NCBI GenBank assembly: GCA_943737045.1
Contig: CALSFV010000016.1
Coordinates: 248,001-312,000, forward strand
From: Parapristionchus giblindavisi
Lineage: Eukaryota; Nematoda; Chromadorea; Rhabditida; Diplogasteridae
Direction: 5' to 3'
DNA: 64,000 nt
A program made the translations under genes and the position numbers. Shown piece by piece: positions 1 through 12,691 of the stretch (within the stretch, counting starts at the first letter, position 1; each line of letters opens with the position of its first letter). The notes under the pieces were generated by a model that was not told where the DNA came from, did no database searches, and saw only the letters and a program-made list of their open reading frames with translations.

Positions 1-569
1 CAAATGTATTCATAAAATTAGATTTTAATGAATCAATAGTTATTATTATTAGAGGCGAGATTCACTTTTTCGGCCATTAGGTTCTAAACAGTGAACCCCT
101 AACCAATGGGGTTGGCCATCTTCAGTAGAACCACCATTAAGTTAGATTACATAAAAGTTTATTATGATAAAGGCAAAAGGGGAGTATGGGGACGAATTGA
201 ACTGGAGAATGATTCACAAAATATTATTTATAGTATGCTGAGTCTTTAAATTTCCTTGCCGCCAGCAATTCGAAGCATCTGAAAAACTATTCATTTATTA
301 TTTGTTTCATTATTTATTTTTACTTATTTATTTAAATTATTATTTATTTATTTGATAAACCCGTGACAGGTGCGACAGAAAATACAGGAGCGATAATTGA
401 AATAATTATAATAATGATGGAAAGGCCTTGGGGAAGGTGACAGGGGTTTATCGATAGCCATCAAATCGCCAGTGATCCAGTTTGAGTGAGGTGGACGAGG
501 CCTCAGAACGGGAAGGGGACCGTTCAGATCCATGTGAGGGGTTGGATCATAATGGAATCAAAAAATGAA

Positions 570-3595
<3,026 letters not shown>

Positions 3596-3674
3596 CTGAA
3601 AATTAGACAATAAATATTACATTGACAAAACCGAAAGCACCGTGGGAGAATCACTTAGCATGGTGCCCTAGGAT

Positions 3675-4175
3675 CAGGGCTGGGACACAAAACGTTTTCC
3701 TGACACAAAAATTTTGTGTACACAAAACACAAAAAACACAAAAATATGTTTCTCTAAATTTGAGCAAGTTTATTGTTAAAAAAAAGGTATTTATCGATAT
3801 AGAACTTCAACATGAACAAAAAACAAGCAGCGACTCAGAAAAAAAAAGAGCAGCGACTCAGAAACCTATGATTTTGTTATTCGGCTGAACAACAACTGAG
3901 ATAGCAAGTTTCAAATTACTACTAAAATGCAATTTAAAATCAAAATTGTCCGATTATTGCAAAATATGCAGTTTTGCAGATAAAATTTTATCACACTGAA
4001 CGACAAACATCATCGAATTTCTTCCTCAAAACATTGTAAAATCGAAAAAAATGATGAATTTGTTGTGTTATTTTGTGTCTTTTTCACACAAAATTTTAAC
4101 ACAAAACTTTTTGTGTACAAGACCATGAAAAACACAAAAAAAACACAAAACACAAAACACAAAAACCCAGCCCTG
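3675..4175. mobile_element. hAT-like MITE (501 bp), TIR CAGGGCTGGG, 8-bp TSD CCTAGGAT
   Basis: The element starts CAGGGCTGGG and ends with its exact inverse CCCAGCCCTG. It is flanked by the perfect 8-bp duplication CCTAGGAT (3667-3674 and 4176-4183). The interior is a series of ACACAAAA-type subterminal repeats facing inwards and has no credible coding sequence. The right duplicate has the unoccupied site (CCTAGAAT, 11530-11537). An 8-bp TSD and CAGGG-type ends are typical of hAT-superfamily nonautonomous elements. It lies in an intron of the truncated MATH-BTB copy. Confidence 0.93.
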
Positions 4176-4531
4176 CCTAGGATTATAAGCCTTCAAGGCC
4201 CACAACGAGCTAACCGCTCTGGCAATGGTCTCACGTAGACAAAAAAAGCATTGCCATAGCGGAAAGTTTCAAATTTAGAGCTTTTCAATGAAAGTTCTTG
4301 AAACACTTGCATGCAGTTAAAATGTATTTGGTTCCTGCGCAGGGTTTTTTCTCGGTGTATAAATATAAATATGATTTTTTTTTCAAATCAATAGTCATGA
4401 ATTGAGACCTATCTTCGCTTTTTGAAGTTCAGCCAGCTCGAGGGGCACCCCGTGTAGAGTATGCAGGAGGTCCAGCAAGGAGTTGGAATCGGACCTCTAT
4501 CGGGTTCGTTCAAGGAGTACGAGAAGGCACT

Positions 4532-4985
4532 GAAAAATACGAGACCCATGAGATGGTCACTTCGCACTCGGAAGATGAGCGTAAGATCCCTTTGCGTGAA
4601 TGCAAGAACTTCGAGGATTTCTCAGGGCAAGAAACAAGCGGAGACCCGAAGATGCAGGAAGAGAATAAGAGCCAGACGAGACATCAAGCCTGCTCAGAGA
4701 ATGGATTAAGACAGCCAGATTAAGAACCTCATTCGGACTCTTGGAGAAAGAAGAAGCAAGAAGAGGTGAAGAAGGCAGTGACGGGGGGGGGGGGGGGGCA
4801 GAACCAAAAGTGATATGGCGTTTGTTAAGTACTTCATCAATGAGTGGGAGAAGGAGACAGATGAGGACGGATCATTCATCGACGATGAAGTGGCAGTGCA
4901 CAAGGATGATCGAATTATCACCCTTGACGAGGTCTACGATTGGATGCACAATGAGAAAAACAATCTGTTCATGGATGATGCCTGA
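4532..4985 (+). pseudogene. Unidentified gene relic, two frames split around a G16 run
   Basis: Two hydrophilic open stretches lie in different frames. The first runs from 4532 to a stop at 4721-4723 and is rich in Glu, Lys and Ser. The second begins ATG at 4815 and ends TGA at 4983-4985: 56 residues, acidic, with FVKYFINEWEKETDEDGSF and VYDWMHNEKNNLF. A run of 16 Gs at 4783-4798 lies between them and would cause frameshifts. I do not recognise the family. The segment falls in the spacer between the two duplicates, directly before the Tc1-like element, and may be a captured exon or the tail of a retroelement. Confidence 0.35.
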
Positions 4986-5268
4986 CCTTTCTATTGAACT
5001 ACAGTGCGCGACATAATGATAAGACACCCCTAAAATTTTGGGATTTTGACCGAATGGCGAATGAAAATCAAAAGAGGCATATACCATTTGTATCCACTCC
5101 TTGGATAACTAAGGTAGCCCAAGTATGAGGAAATTCAATTTCCCGGTCAACGAGAAAATAATGATTTTCCGAAATTTTACCGCGACATAATGATAAGACA
5201 CCCTGATTTTTTTCGTGAAGTGCAATTTTTTTCAAACTTCTGCATAACAGCAATAGGGCAACAATAGC

Positions 5269-5865
5269 TTAATAATCGATGTTATGGCCCATTCTCAAGA
5301 TTAGGCCAAAGGTGCGATTGGGCATGCTTCCATAGAGGGCAGAAAACAATTGCCGCTCGATGTCGTCCCACTCCTTTTTGATGAAAGCCTTCAATTCGGC
5401 AACGGGTGCATACTGTTTGTTGTTCTTGTACACACGACGAACCATGATGCCCCATGTGTTGTACATGTGGTTTATATCGGGGGAACCCGTCGGGCATGGG
5501 AGAACAGCGATGTTCTTGACTGCGAACAATGATTTCGAGGGGTGTTGGCATGAATGTATGCACTGTCTTTCTTCGAGACGAGATGGTGGGCACGGTTCTT
5601 GCTCATGAACAGAACAAGGGTAGTCTGGTGCATCACGTGATACTCCGGATAGTCCATCCTGCTGGAGCTGAAGGAGATGGGTGGCATGTCAAATTTTAGG
5701 AACGCGTCCATAATATGACCGAAGTTCCTGCAGCTGAAATAACGCGGTTCGTTGAGAAAATCATGTCAGAAGCAGTTATAGCCGTCAGGAATATAAGGGT
5801 TGAACTTGTTCTTATCAGTGAATGCAATCAGAAACCGATAATTAGATTTTTTTTGAAAAATAATA
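5269..5865 (-). pseudogene. Tc1/mariner-type transposase fragment, left arm and centre
   Basis: Read on the minus strand from the central spacer outwards, the sequence contains FTDKNKFNPYIPDGYNC, matching the first catalytic Asp region (FSDEK.F...GPDG), then an in-frame stop. KDSAYIHANT follows, at the place of the second Asp (QDNA..H). After a frameshift comes TGSPDINHMYNTWGIMVRR, at the place of SPDLNPIENLWG. The third catalytic acid, Glu of the N-P-x-E-N-x-W motif, is Tyr here. The C-terminus ends NIDY and a stop at 5269-5271. The DNA-binding N-terminal half is missing. Confidence 0.85.
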
Positions 5866-5902
5866 TGATGTACCGTACTGGGGCGGGCTCCTAAAATTTG
5901 AC

Positions 5903-6320
5903 ATGCCGCCCATCTCCTCCAGCTCCAGCAGGATGGACTATCCGGAGTATCACGTGATGCACCAGACTACCCTTGTTCTGTTCATGAGCAAGAACCGTGC
6001 CCACCATCTCGTCTCGAAGAAAGACAGTGCATACATTCATGCCAACACCCCTCGAAATCATTGTTCGCAGTCAAGAACATCGCTGTTCTCCCATGCCTGA
6101 CGGGCTCCCCCGATATAAACCACATGTACAACACATGGGGCATCATGGTTCGTCGTGTGTACAAGAACAACAAACAGTATGCACCCGTTGCCGAATTGAA
6201 GGCTTTCATCAAAAAGGAGTGGGACGACATCGAGCGGCAATTGTTTTCTGCCCTCTATGGAAGCATGCCCAATCGCACCTTTGGCCTAATCTTGAGAATG
6301 GGCCATAACATCGATTATTA
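5903..6320 (+). pseudogene. Tc1/mariner-type transposase fragment, right arm
   Basis: Mirror copy of the left-arm fragment. The frame beginning near 5903 runs to KDSAYIHANT, and a +1/-1 shift is needed to enter the frame at 6061 that carries TGSPDINHMYNTWG, VYKNNKQYAPVAELKAF and the C-terminal NIDY, then stop at 6319-6321. It shares both the frameshift and the Glu-to-Tyr change with the left arm, so the palindrome formed from an already dead copy or the arms have been homogenised. The stop codon overlaps the TTAA of a later insertion. Confidence 0.85.
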
Positions 6321-6321
6321 A

Positions 6322-6662
6322 AGGTGGAGACCCGCGAATGATCATGCAAATCTCTTATATCTCGCTTGTGCAAGTGTCTAGTGATATGCAAGACGATAGG
6401 GAGACTAGCCATTGTCCCCATTAGCGTAGTGGTAAAACTTCTAACTAGAAAGCGCATGGTCGCGGGTTCGAATCCTATTGCCGAACTTCCCTATTTTCAA
6501 AAAGCGCGCCTTTGCCTGAGTTTGATAGCATGATTCATTCATGATTCTAGCGATCAATATGCTGAATTAGCATAAAATAAATAGTGTACGGTATGTAGAA
6601 TAACTTTTGCTATCATTCTGTCTTCACAGTTTGTTCACGAAAAAATTCGCGGGAGTCCACCT
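6322..6662. mobile_element. TTAA-type MITE (341 bp) carrying Pol III boxes
   Basis: The ends are AGGTGGAGACCCGCGAAT and the inverse of AGGTGGACTCCCGCGAAT (16 of 18 bases agree). TTAA flanks both sides (6318-6321 and 6663-6666). The opposite arm of the host palindrome has the empty site with one TTAA (5269-5272), which proves a 341-bp insertion with duplication of TTAA, as in piggyBac-type elements. A related end (CCACATTTAA) occurs near 7,275. Confidence 0.9.
6415..6490 (+). other. tRNA-like segment with A box and B box
   Basis: TAGCGTAGTGG at 6422-6432 fits the Pol III A box (TRGYNNARNNG), and GGTTCGAATCC at 6465-6475 is a perfect B box. They are 32 bases apart, as in a tRNA gene. I could not fold a sound tRNA: the T stem pairs badly (GCGGG against CCTAT) and the anticodon stem is irregular. 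It is best read as a tRNA-derived promoter inside the MITE, not a functional tRNA. Confidence 0.7.
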
Positions 6663-6935
6663 TTAAGCTATTGTTGCCCTATTGCTGTTATGCAGAAGTT
6701 TGAAAAAAATTGCACTTCACGAAAAAAATCAGGGTGTCTTATCATTATGTCGCGGTAAAATTTCGGAAAATCATTATTTTCTCGTTGACCGGGAAATTGA
6801 ATTTCCTCATACGTGGGCTACCTTAGTTATCCAAGGAGTGGATACAAATGGTATATACCTCTTTTGATTTTCATTCGCCATTCGGTCAAAATCCCAAAAT
6901 TTTAGGGGTGTCTTATCATTATGTCGCGCACTGTA

Positions 6936-7357
6936 GTATTCGATCAGTAAATGAACCTTGATTCCTCGTCTGTTCTGTTTATAATAGATATGATATTGTA
7001 TGAACAAAACGAGAGAAAAAGAATATCATTGATTATCTTCTTGAAAATATTCGAAAATCCTGTGATCTAATAATAGTAAATCTAACACTCTGCATCTTCT
7101 CCTCTCTCCTTCCTCAGCGCCGTCTGGTACCAAGACAAAAAAAAACAGAAATCACTCCAGTGATCTATTATACATGTGCAGTGAAGCCATGTCTAAAGGC
7201 AGCACGTGCCAAATATGCGTTTTTTTTTGTTTCCACAGTTTCTTTACGAACATAAATGCGAAACTCCACATTTAATTCAAAAGGTGTAACAAAATTTGAA
7301 ACAGCGTAATAATGGAATTGATGAAATTATAAGCGAAATATGTCGTAGTTAGACATA
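6936..7357. other. AT-rich spacer before the right duplicate; no gene seen
   Basis: The stretch holds no convincing reading frame. Its right part (7,190-7,275) resembles the right end of the TTAA MITE at 6,600-6,662 (CACAGTTTCTTTACGAA, then CCACATTTAA), so it may hold a decayed relative. Confidence 0.5.
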
Positions 7358-7927
7358 CAAATGTATTCATAAAATTAGATTTTAATGAATCAATAGTTAT
7401 TATTATTAGAGGCGAGATTCACTTTTTCGGCCATTAGGTTCTAAACAGTGAACCCCTAACCAATGGGGTTGGCCATCTTCAGTAGAACCCCCATTAAGTT
7501 AGATTACATAAAAGTTTATTATGATAAAGGCAAAAGGGGAGTATGGGGACGAATTGAACTGGAGAATGATTCACAAAATATTATTTATAGTATGCTGAGT
7601 CTTTAAATTTCCTTGCCGCCAGCAATTCGAAGCATCTGAAAAACTATTCATTTATTATTTGTTTCATTATTTATTTTTACTTATTTATTTAAATTATTAT
7701 TTATTTATTTGATAAACCCGTGACAGGTGCGACAGAAAATACAGGAGCGATAATTGAAATAATTATAATAATGATGGAAAGGCCTTGGGGAAGGTGACAG
7801 GGGTTTATCGATAGCCATCAAATCGCCAGTGATCCAGTTTGAGTGAGGTGGACGAGGCCTCAGAACGGGAAGGGGACCGTTCAGATCCATGTGAGGGGTT
7901 GGATCATAATGGAATCAAAAAAATGAA

Positions 7928-10652
7928 TTACCGACGTGTGAAGAATTGTTTCGTTTCTTCTGACAGTTTATCGTAATCGTTCGATTCTAGAAGCTCGGTC
8001 CGAAGTGTGTCAAAATTATCCCAACGGTCGAGAAGAAGCTAAACACTGCTCATTATTACAGTAATCAAAGTAACTTCGATCAATCGATAATCGCGAAAAG
8101 AAGAAGTTCATACTTTTCTTAGAATGTGAAGACCATATCGAGTAGCTAGAATGTATCGACGAGAAAACGAAATAAGATCTCCTTTATAATCATCACATAA
8201 GAATTGCTCACACTTGAGAATCATCTGAAAACGAGGTGAGAATGGTTAGGATTGTAAGCATCGCTTCTTTGTAAGTTAGCTCTTTAACAGAAATACGATT
8301 CGAATAATATTCCATATGAATCATTTCCACATATTTACCTCTATACTTTAAGAAACGAAATATTTCCTCAATTACTTAGAAAATGTTCTAGTGTGAGGGA
8401 ATAATTCGGTGAACGGAGACTAAGATCAATCGGTATTATTATTATTATTATTGTTGATTTTTGATTAAAATTAATGATTTCGTAACATACCGTGTTCATC
8501 GCGAATTTATCAGCCAATTCCAGTACGATCTCTACATTGATATGATCGATGGGCTTATTAGGTGGATAGATTACAGATAGAAGTTCCTCAAATTCAGCCG
8601 ATTTTACACCCTGTAGTAAAGAATAGAACTTTTTTCATGGAAAAATTTACTAGTAAGTTGATCTTCGATCTTTACCTTTATGGGAAATCGTCCCTCTTTC
8701 TTCTCTTTCATATCAGTAGTAAAATAAGCACGGAAGTATTCGGACCAAAGCATTAGTAGAGAAGAGTTCACGACCATTTCCTAAAAAACATTTGCGATGG
8801 CCTGTTTATCTTTTATTTTCTTCCATTATTTTTTTTATTTATTTATCATTCTATCAGGAACTGTGAGGAACAACAAAACTTCTCAAAAAGTGATAGAGGT
8901 TCATCTTTCAGTCTGATTTCCTGCTCAACTTGCACTTGTAACGTGCGCACTCCTCAACCTCCGCCGTAACGTCGGGGGTTACGGTGTGCACACATTTCGT
9001 AACACCGCATCACCTATACAAATCGCGAATGGAGCTGATTCTAGTGATAGTGAGAGATTCTCTCGAATCATTGCTCAGGATTCAGATAAAGACCACAGAG
9101 TACGAACCAAATTTTAGAAATAAATTCGGCGCCATGATCCAAGACAACTAACCAACCTTATCGTCCAGAATTACCACAACATCGTCGTTTTGTGAGTGCC
9201 AATCGATGCTTCGAATTGAGATGGATCCAGAGATCTCCATTCTATACCATCTACGATTGACTGTATGATGAGTCCCTCTGACTTCTAATGAATTCGCGAG
9301 AATGAGTCGATGATTACATTTTGTTCCACAAGACTCACGTCCACTCTCCTACATTGAAAAGATTAAAAAAGTATACAGTAATAAACGATTTTTTGTAATT
9401 TAAAAAAAATATTCAAAAATAGTGATTTATGATCTTTCCACCGTTACTTCATACATACGAAAAAAATGACTAAAATTGAGATTATTGATTAATGCATTCC
9501 TTCAGGGAATATTTTCCTAACATATGTGCAAAATAATTTTTTTTTAAGTTTTAGGAATTTTTTCTTTGTGGATAAGTTTTTGTTGTTGTTTTGTTTTTTC
9601 TTTATGTTTATGATGTTGTCAGATATAATCCTTAACATCAACTTTCATTTCCCACATTCAAATCATAATTATATCGATCATCATCATCCTAATCATCACC
9701 ATTTCATTTCATATCGATTATAAATTATTATGAATGTTTACAGCAGACCCGACTATTGTAAATGCTCCAAGTGTAACGCGCATTGCCATTCATTATTTCT
9801 TTCTGTATTTTTCAATTCTCAAAAAAATGTTTAATATCAAGTATGTTTTATTCCTTTCAAATTCTAGTGTTGCTATAAAGCAATGTTTGATCAGGATCAT
9901 TCATAAAAGAATGAGTGTAAAATATAAACAGCCGTCTATTTATGTATGTGTTTCTTTTCGTGTATAAGCACGTTGATAAAATAATAATAATATTGAACAC
10001 CTAAAAATGTTCTATAGAAGAAGCTATGGAGTTCCAATTAACATCTTCGAAAAGCTGTTAATCGGACCACACAGGATCTTCAAATTAACTCTTTTTTTCT
10101 CTATTTGAGGAAAGAATAGAACCACACCGTATAGCAAACTTGAGCCTGAATGGAGACAAGATGAGATCGGAGGAGATCGTGGTTCTTACAGACGAGATAC
10201 CTAAAATAATGATCTGTTCAAAAGTTTATCTATTTATTTATTTATTCCATGTTATATGTTATATATAACATGATTGGAAAAGAAGGAGAGGGGATATGGA
10301 TTACCGTCGCTTATAATCGATTTCTGCGTTTGGCTCGGTTGCTGTTTTCAAATAAAGTTGCGTTGAAAGTTGAAAGTTGCGAAAAATACTTAGAAAATGC
10401 TCATTTTCGATGATTTTAACCATATTTTAATCGGTTTTTTTAGTTTAATTTCACTCTTTATGGGCCGCGATTTGGACGCGATCGGTTTATATCTCTTTTT
10501 GCCAAAGTGTCCTCATTATTTTTCAGACATATCTCTTTCGTTAAATCTTACACCGCATCGTAGACGTCTGCTATTGGCCTACTTCCAACGGAAACCGTAA
10601 GTCCTCCGATCTAAATCGATTATCATTTGTATTATTTTTATTATTATTATTA

Positions 10653-10738
<86 letters not shown>

Positions 10739-12650
10739 CATTATTCTTAAATAATATTTATTTCGGGTTGGAAACGAAGAAGTCGACAAACCTGTACTGC
10801 CTTAGAAAGCTTCTCCTCCTCTGTCAAGTTTGTGAGTGTCATTGTGAATTTGTGTTGAGTAATTGATAAATCATCCTTTACACTCATGAGAGGATTCCGC
10901 AAATTAGTCAATATATTACATTGACAAAATCGAAAGCACCGTGGGAGAATCACTTAACTACTATACCAGGGGTGTGCATTTCTCGTTTCTCGATTTCTCG
11001 AATTTCTCGATTTCTCGATTTTTTTCGAGAAAATTTCTCGTCGAGAAATTTCTCGATTTTTATTCGAGAAATTCGAGAAAAACTTGAAATTTAAAATAGA
11101 TTTAAGCTTCTATTAACAGTGAAATATGTGCTTAATAAATTCCCTTTAAGAGTCAAATTCCTCTTACTACGACATGGCATTGTCTTATTGATTGCAAATT
11201 GCCAAATATAACTTCAATTCTCTTATTTTTCTTAGTGTTAATATATCCCCTTGGTGGGTTGCCTCATCTAAAATGTTCCGGTTTCATGTATTCACTGTTA
11301 TTCGTGTTGTTTTGGACAATGTTATCACCTGTCAATGTTGTTATTGTTGTAAAAGAGAGAAAAAGTAATTAAAAGGCATTTTATTATATTTTTATATTTT
11401 TCTCGAATTTCTCGGATTTCTCGAAAAAATAAATCGAGAAATCTTATTCGAGAAATTTTTCTCGAAAATTTTTTCTCGCACACCCCTGTACTATACTACT
11501 TTACCGTAATTCTCCCTTTAACATGGTGTCCTAGAATTATAAGCCTTCAAGGCCCACCACGAGCTAATCTTACTCTCCGCTGTGGCAATGGTCTCACGTA
11601 TACAAAAAAGCATTGTCATAGCGGAGAGTTTCCAATTAAGAGCTTTTATATAAAAGTTCTTGAAACACTTGCATGCAGTTAAAATTTATTTTGGTTCCTG
11701 CGCAGAGTATTTCTTGTTGTGTAAGTACAAATATGATTTTTTTTCAAATCAATAGTCATGAATTGAGACCTACCTTCGCTTTTTGAAGTTCAACCTTAAG
11801 AAATTCTATCTCCCGTAATTGTCTGAAAATGAGATTTAATTTAATGTAATTTTTCCAAATTATTTAACTGATAGTCAATTTTATTGTCGTTATCATCAAG
11901 TTCTATCACACGTGTGAGGGCAATACAATGGCACGTTCCAAAATGTTAGAAGAAAATGTTCCAAAACATTAAACTTGGCTTGACACCTCCCACAATAAGA
12001 AAAAACAGCAAATATAGGAGGTGCTTCAGAAAGAAAGTGCCATTAGCGATCTTGCTATCATTTTCCACACTCTCTCCTACGCGCTTGGGAGTGAACATTT
12101 AGAAAACATGAGAGAGTGCTCAGAAGTGAGAAGACACATTTTCGAATGTCGTTTCTGGCAAATACTTAAAATGCATTTCAAAACTAGTAGTTTATTTATT
12201 TATTTATCATACATCGCGAAGATGTTTCAGCAAGTAAAACGATATAATGAAGAAGATTTGCATAAGTTTAATTATCATTCCCACTTGAAGTACACTTGCA
12301 AGTCGTAGGTATACCTAAGTTTACTGCAAGTGGTGCATGATACTGTAATGCATTTCGTCAAATGTTCTGACACTGTAGTAAACTTGCAGTAAACTTTTAG
12401 CCGGTGATGTAATTTTTAAAGTAGACAGCTAGTTTGAAAATATCAGAGTACCTTATTGGAAGCACGCTTATATTATCGTGCACTATTCTAATTGTTAGTA
12501 ATATTCTTACCGTGCAATCAATTGATCCTTGTCCTCTTCTGAAGAAACGACCGAATTCTGGATGGAATGCGATCCGAATACATCCGGGCTATGGGTAAGA
12601 TCTCGAGTATGATCGTTGTCGCGATGATTGGAATCTCCATTGGGGTTCAT
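7928..12650 (-). CDS. MATH-BTB domain protein, copy with full 5' end
   Basis: Exons: 12511-12650, 11774-11822, 10792-10896, 10554-10610, 9742-9789 (middle two tentative), 9157-9348, 8676-8780, 8491-8610, 8114-8224 and 7928-8038, about 345 residues, typical for a MATH-BTB protein. ATG is at 12648-12650, 18 bases after an AG acceptor (12669-12670) that may take a spliced leader. Exons 1 and 2 join in phase to give a polar N-terminus ending in a short helical stretch (EIEFLKVELQKAK). The BTB exons are intact and nearly identical to the left copy. An oddity is the acceptor before exon 3: CAG in the left copy has become GCG here, so exon 3 may be skipped, or use another site or start. The C-terminal part is a probable CUL3-binding BTB domain. 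The MATH part is inferred from fragments and is the least certain section. Confidence 0.75.
10626..10741. repeat. (TTA)n microsatellite, right copy, about 115 bp
   Basis: Orthologous position to the 200-bp tract in the left copy, interrupted near 10,650, and about half as long. It shows the repeat has changed length since the duplication. Confidence 0.97.
10967..11488. mobile_element. hAT-like MITE (522 bp), TIR CAGGGGTGTGC, 8-bp TSD TACTATAC
   Basis: Ends are CAGGGGTGTGC and GCACACCCCTG, flanked by TACTATAC at 10959-10966 and 11489-11496. Near both ends the sequence is packed with CGAGAAAT/ATTTCTCG repeats in opposing directions, which look like subterminal transposase-binding repeats. The centre is AT-rich and noncoding. 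The element is absent from the left duplicate, so it inserted after the duplication or was lost there. It sits in the intron upstream of the exon whose acceptor is mutated. Confidence 0.93.
11823..12510. other. Intron 1 of the MATH-BTB gene; dispersed repeat fragment
   Basis: No exon is seen. A segment near 12,197-12,240 (TTTATCATACATC, then GATGTTTCAGCAAGTAAAAC) recurs with small changes in an APC2 intron near 23,180-23,218. An imperfect inverted repeat (AAGTTTACTGCAAGT / ACTTGCAGTAAACTT) spans about 12,318-12,398. Confidence 0.5.
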
Positions 12651-12691
12651 CTCACGTTCGAAAGATCTCTGGAGATAAAATGAGAAAATTG

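Larger units (their letters stand above)
5002..6933. mobile_element. Palindromic (fold-back) Tc1/mariner-like element, TA target
   Basis: The left end is CAGTGCGCGACATAATGATA and the right end is its inverse. Both are flanked by TA (5000-5001 and 6934-6935), the target of Tc1/mariner elements. The arms are long inverted repeats: 5002-5701 and 5890-6933, the latter interrupted by a separate insertion at 6322-6662. Without the insertion each arm is about 700 bp; the unique centre is about 188 bp. Each arm encodes the C-terminal half of a transposase facing outwards towards its own end. Both copies are defective, so the element would need enzyme from elsewhere. Confidence 0.93.
7358..11787. repeat. 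Right copy of the long tandem duplication
   Basis: Second copy of the segment at 1-4,430. Continuity of the coding sequence past 11,787 into upstream exons of the MATH-BTB gene suggests that this copy sits at the ancestral locus and the left copy is the derived, truncated one. That polarity is inference. Confidence 0.97.

Noticed and set aside
348..533. A 61-codon frame found identically at 7,705-7,890
   Set aside because: Its conservation is explained by the recent duplication; it lies past the MATH-BTB stop codon and shows no domain.
6415..6490. A functional tRNA gene
   Set aside because: The A and B boxes are good, but the T stem and anticodon stem do not pair properly, and it sits inside a MITE.
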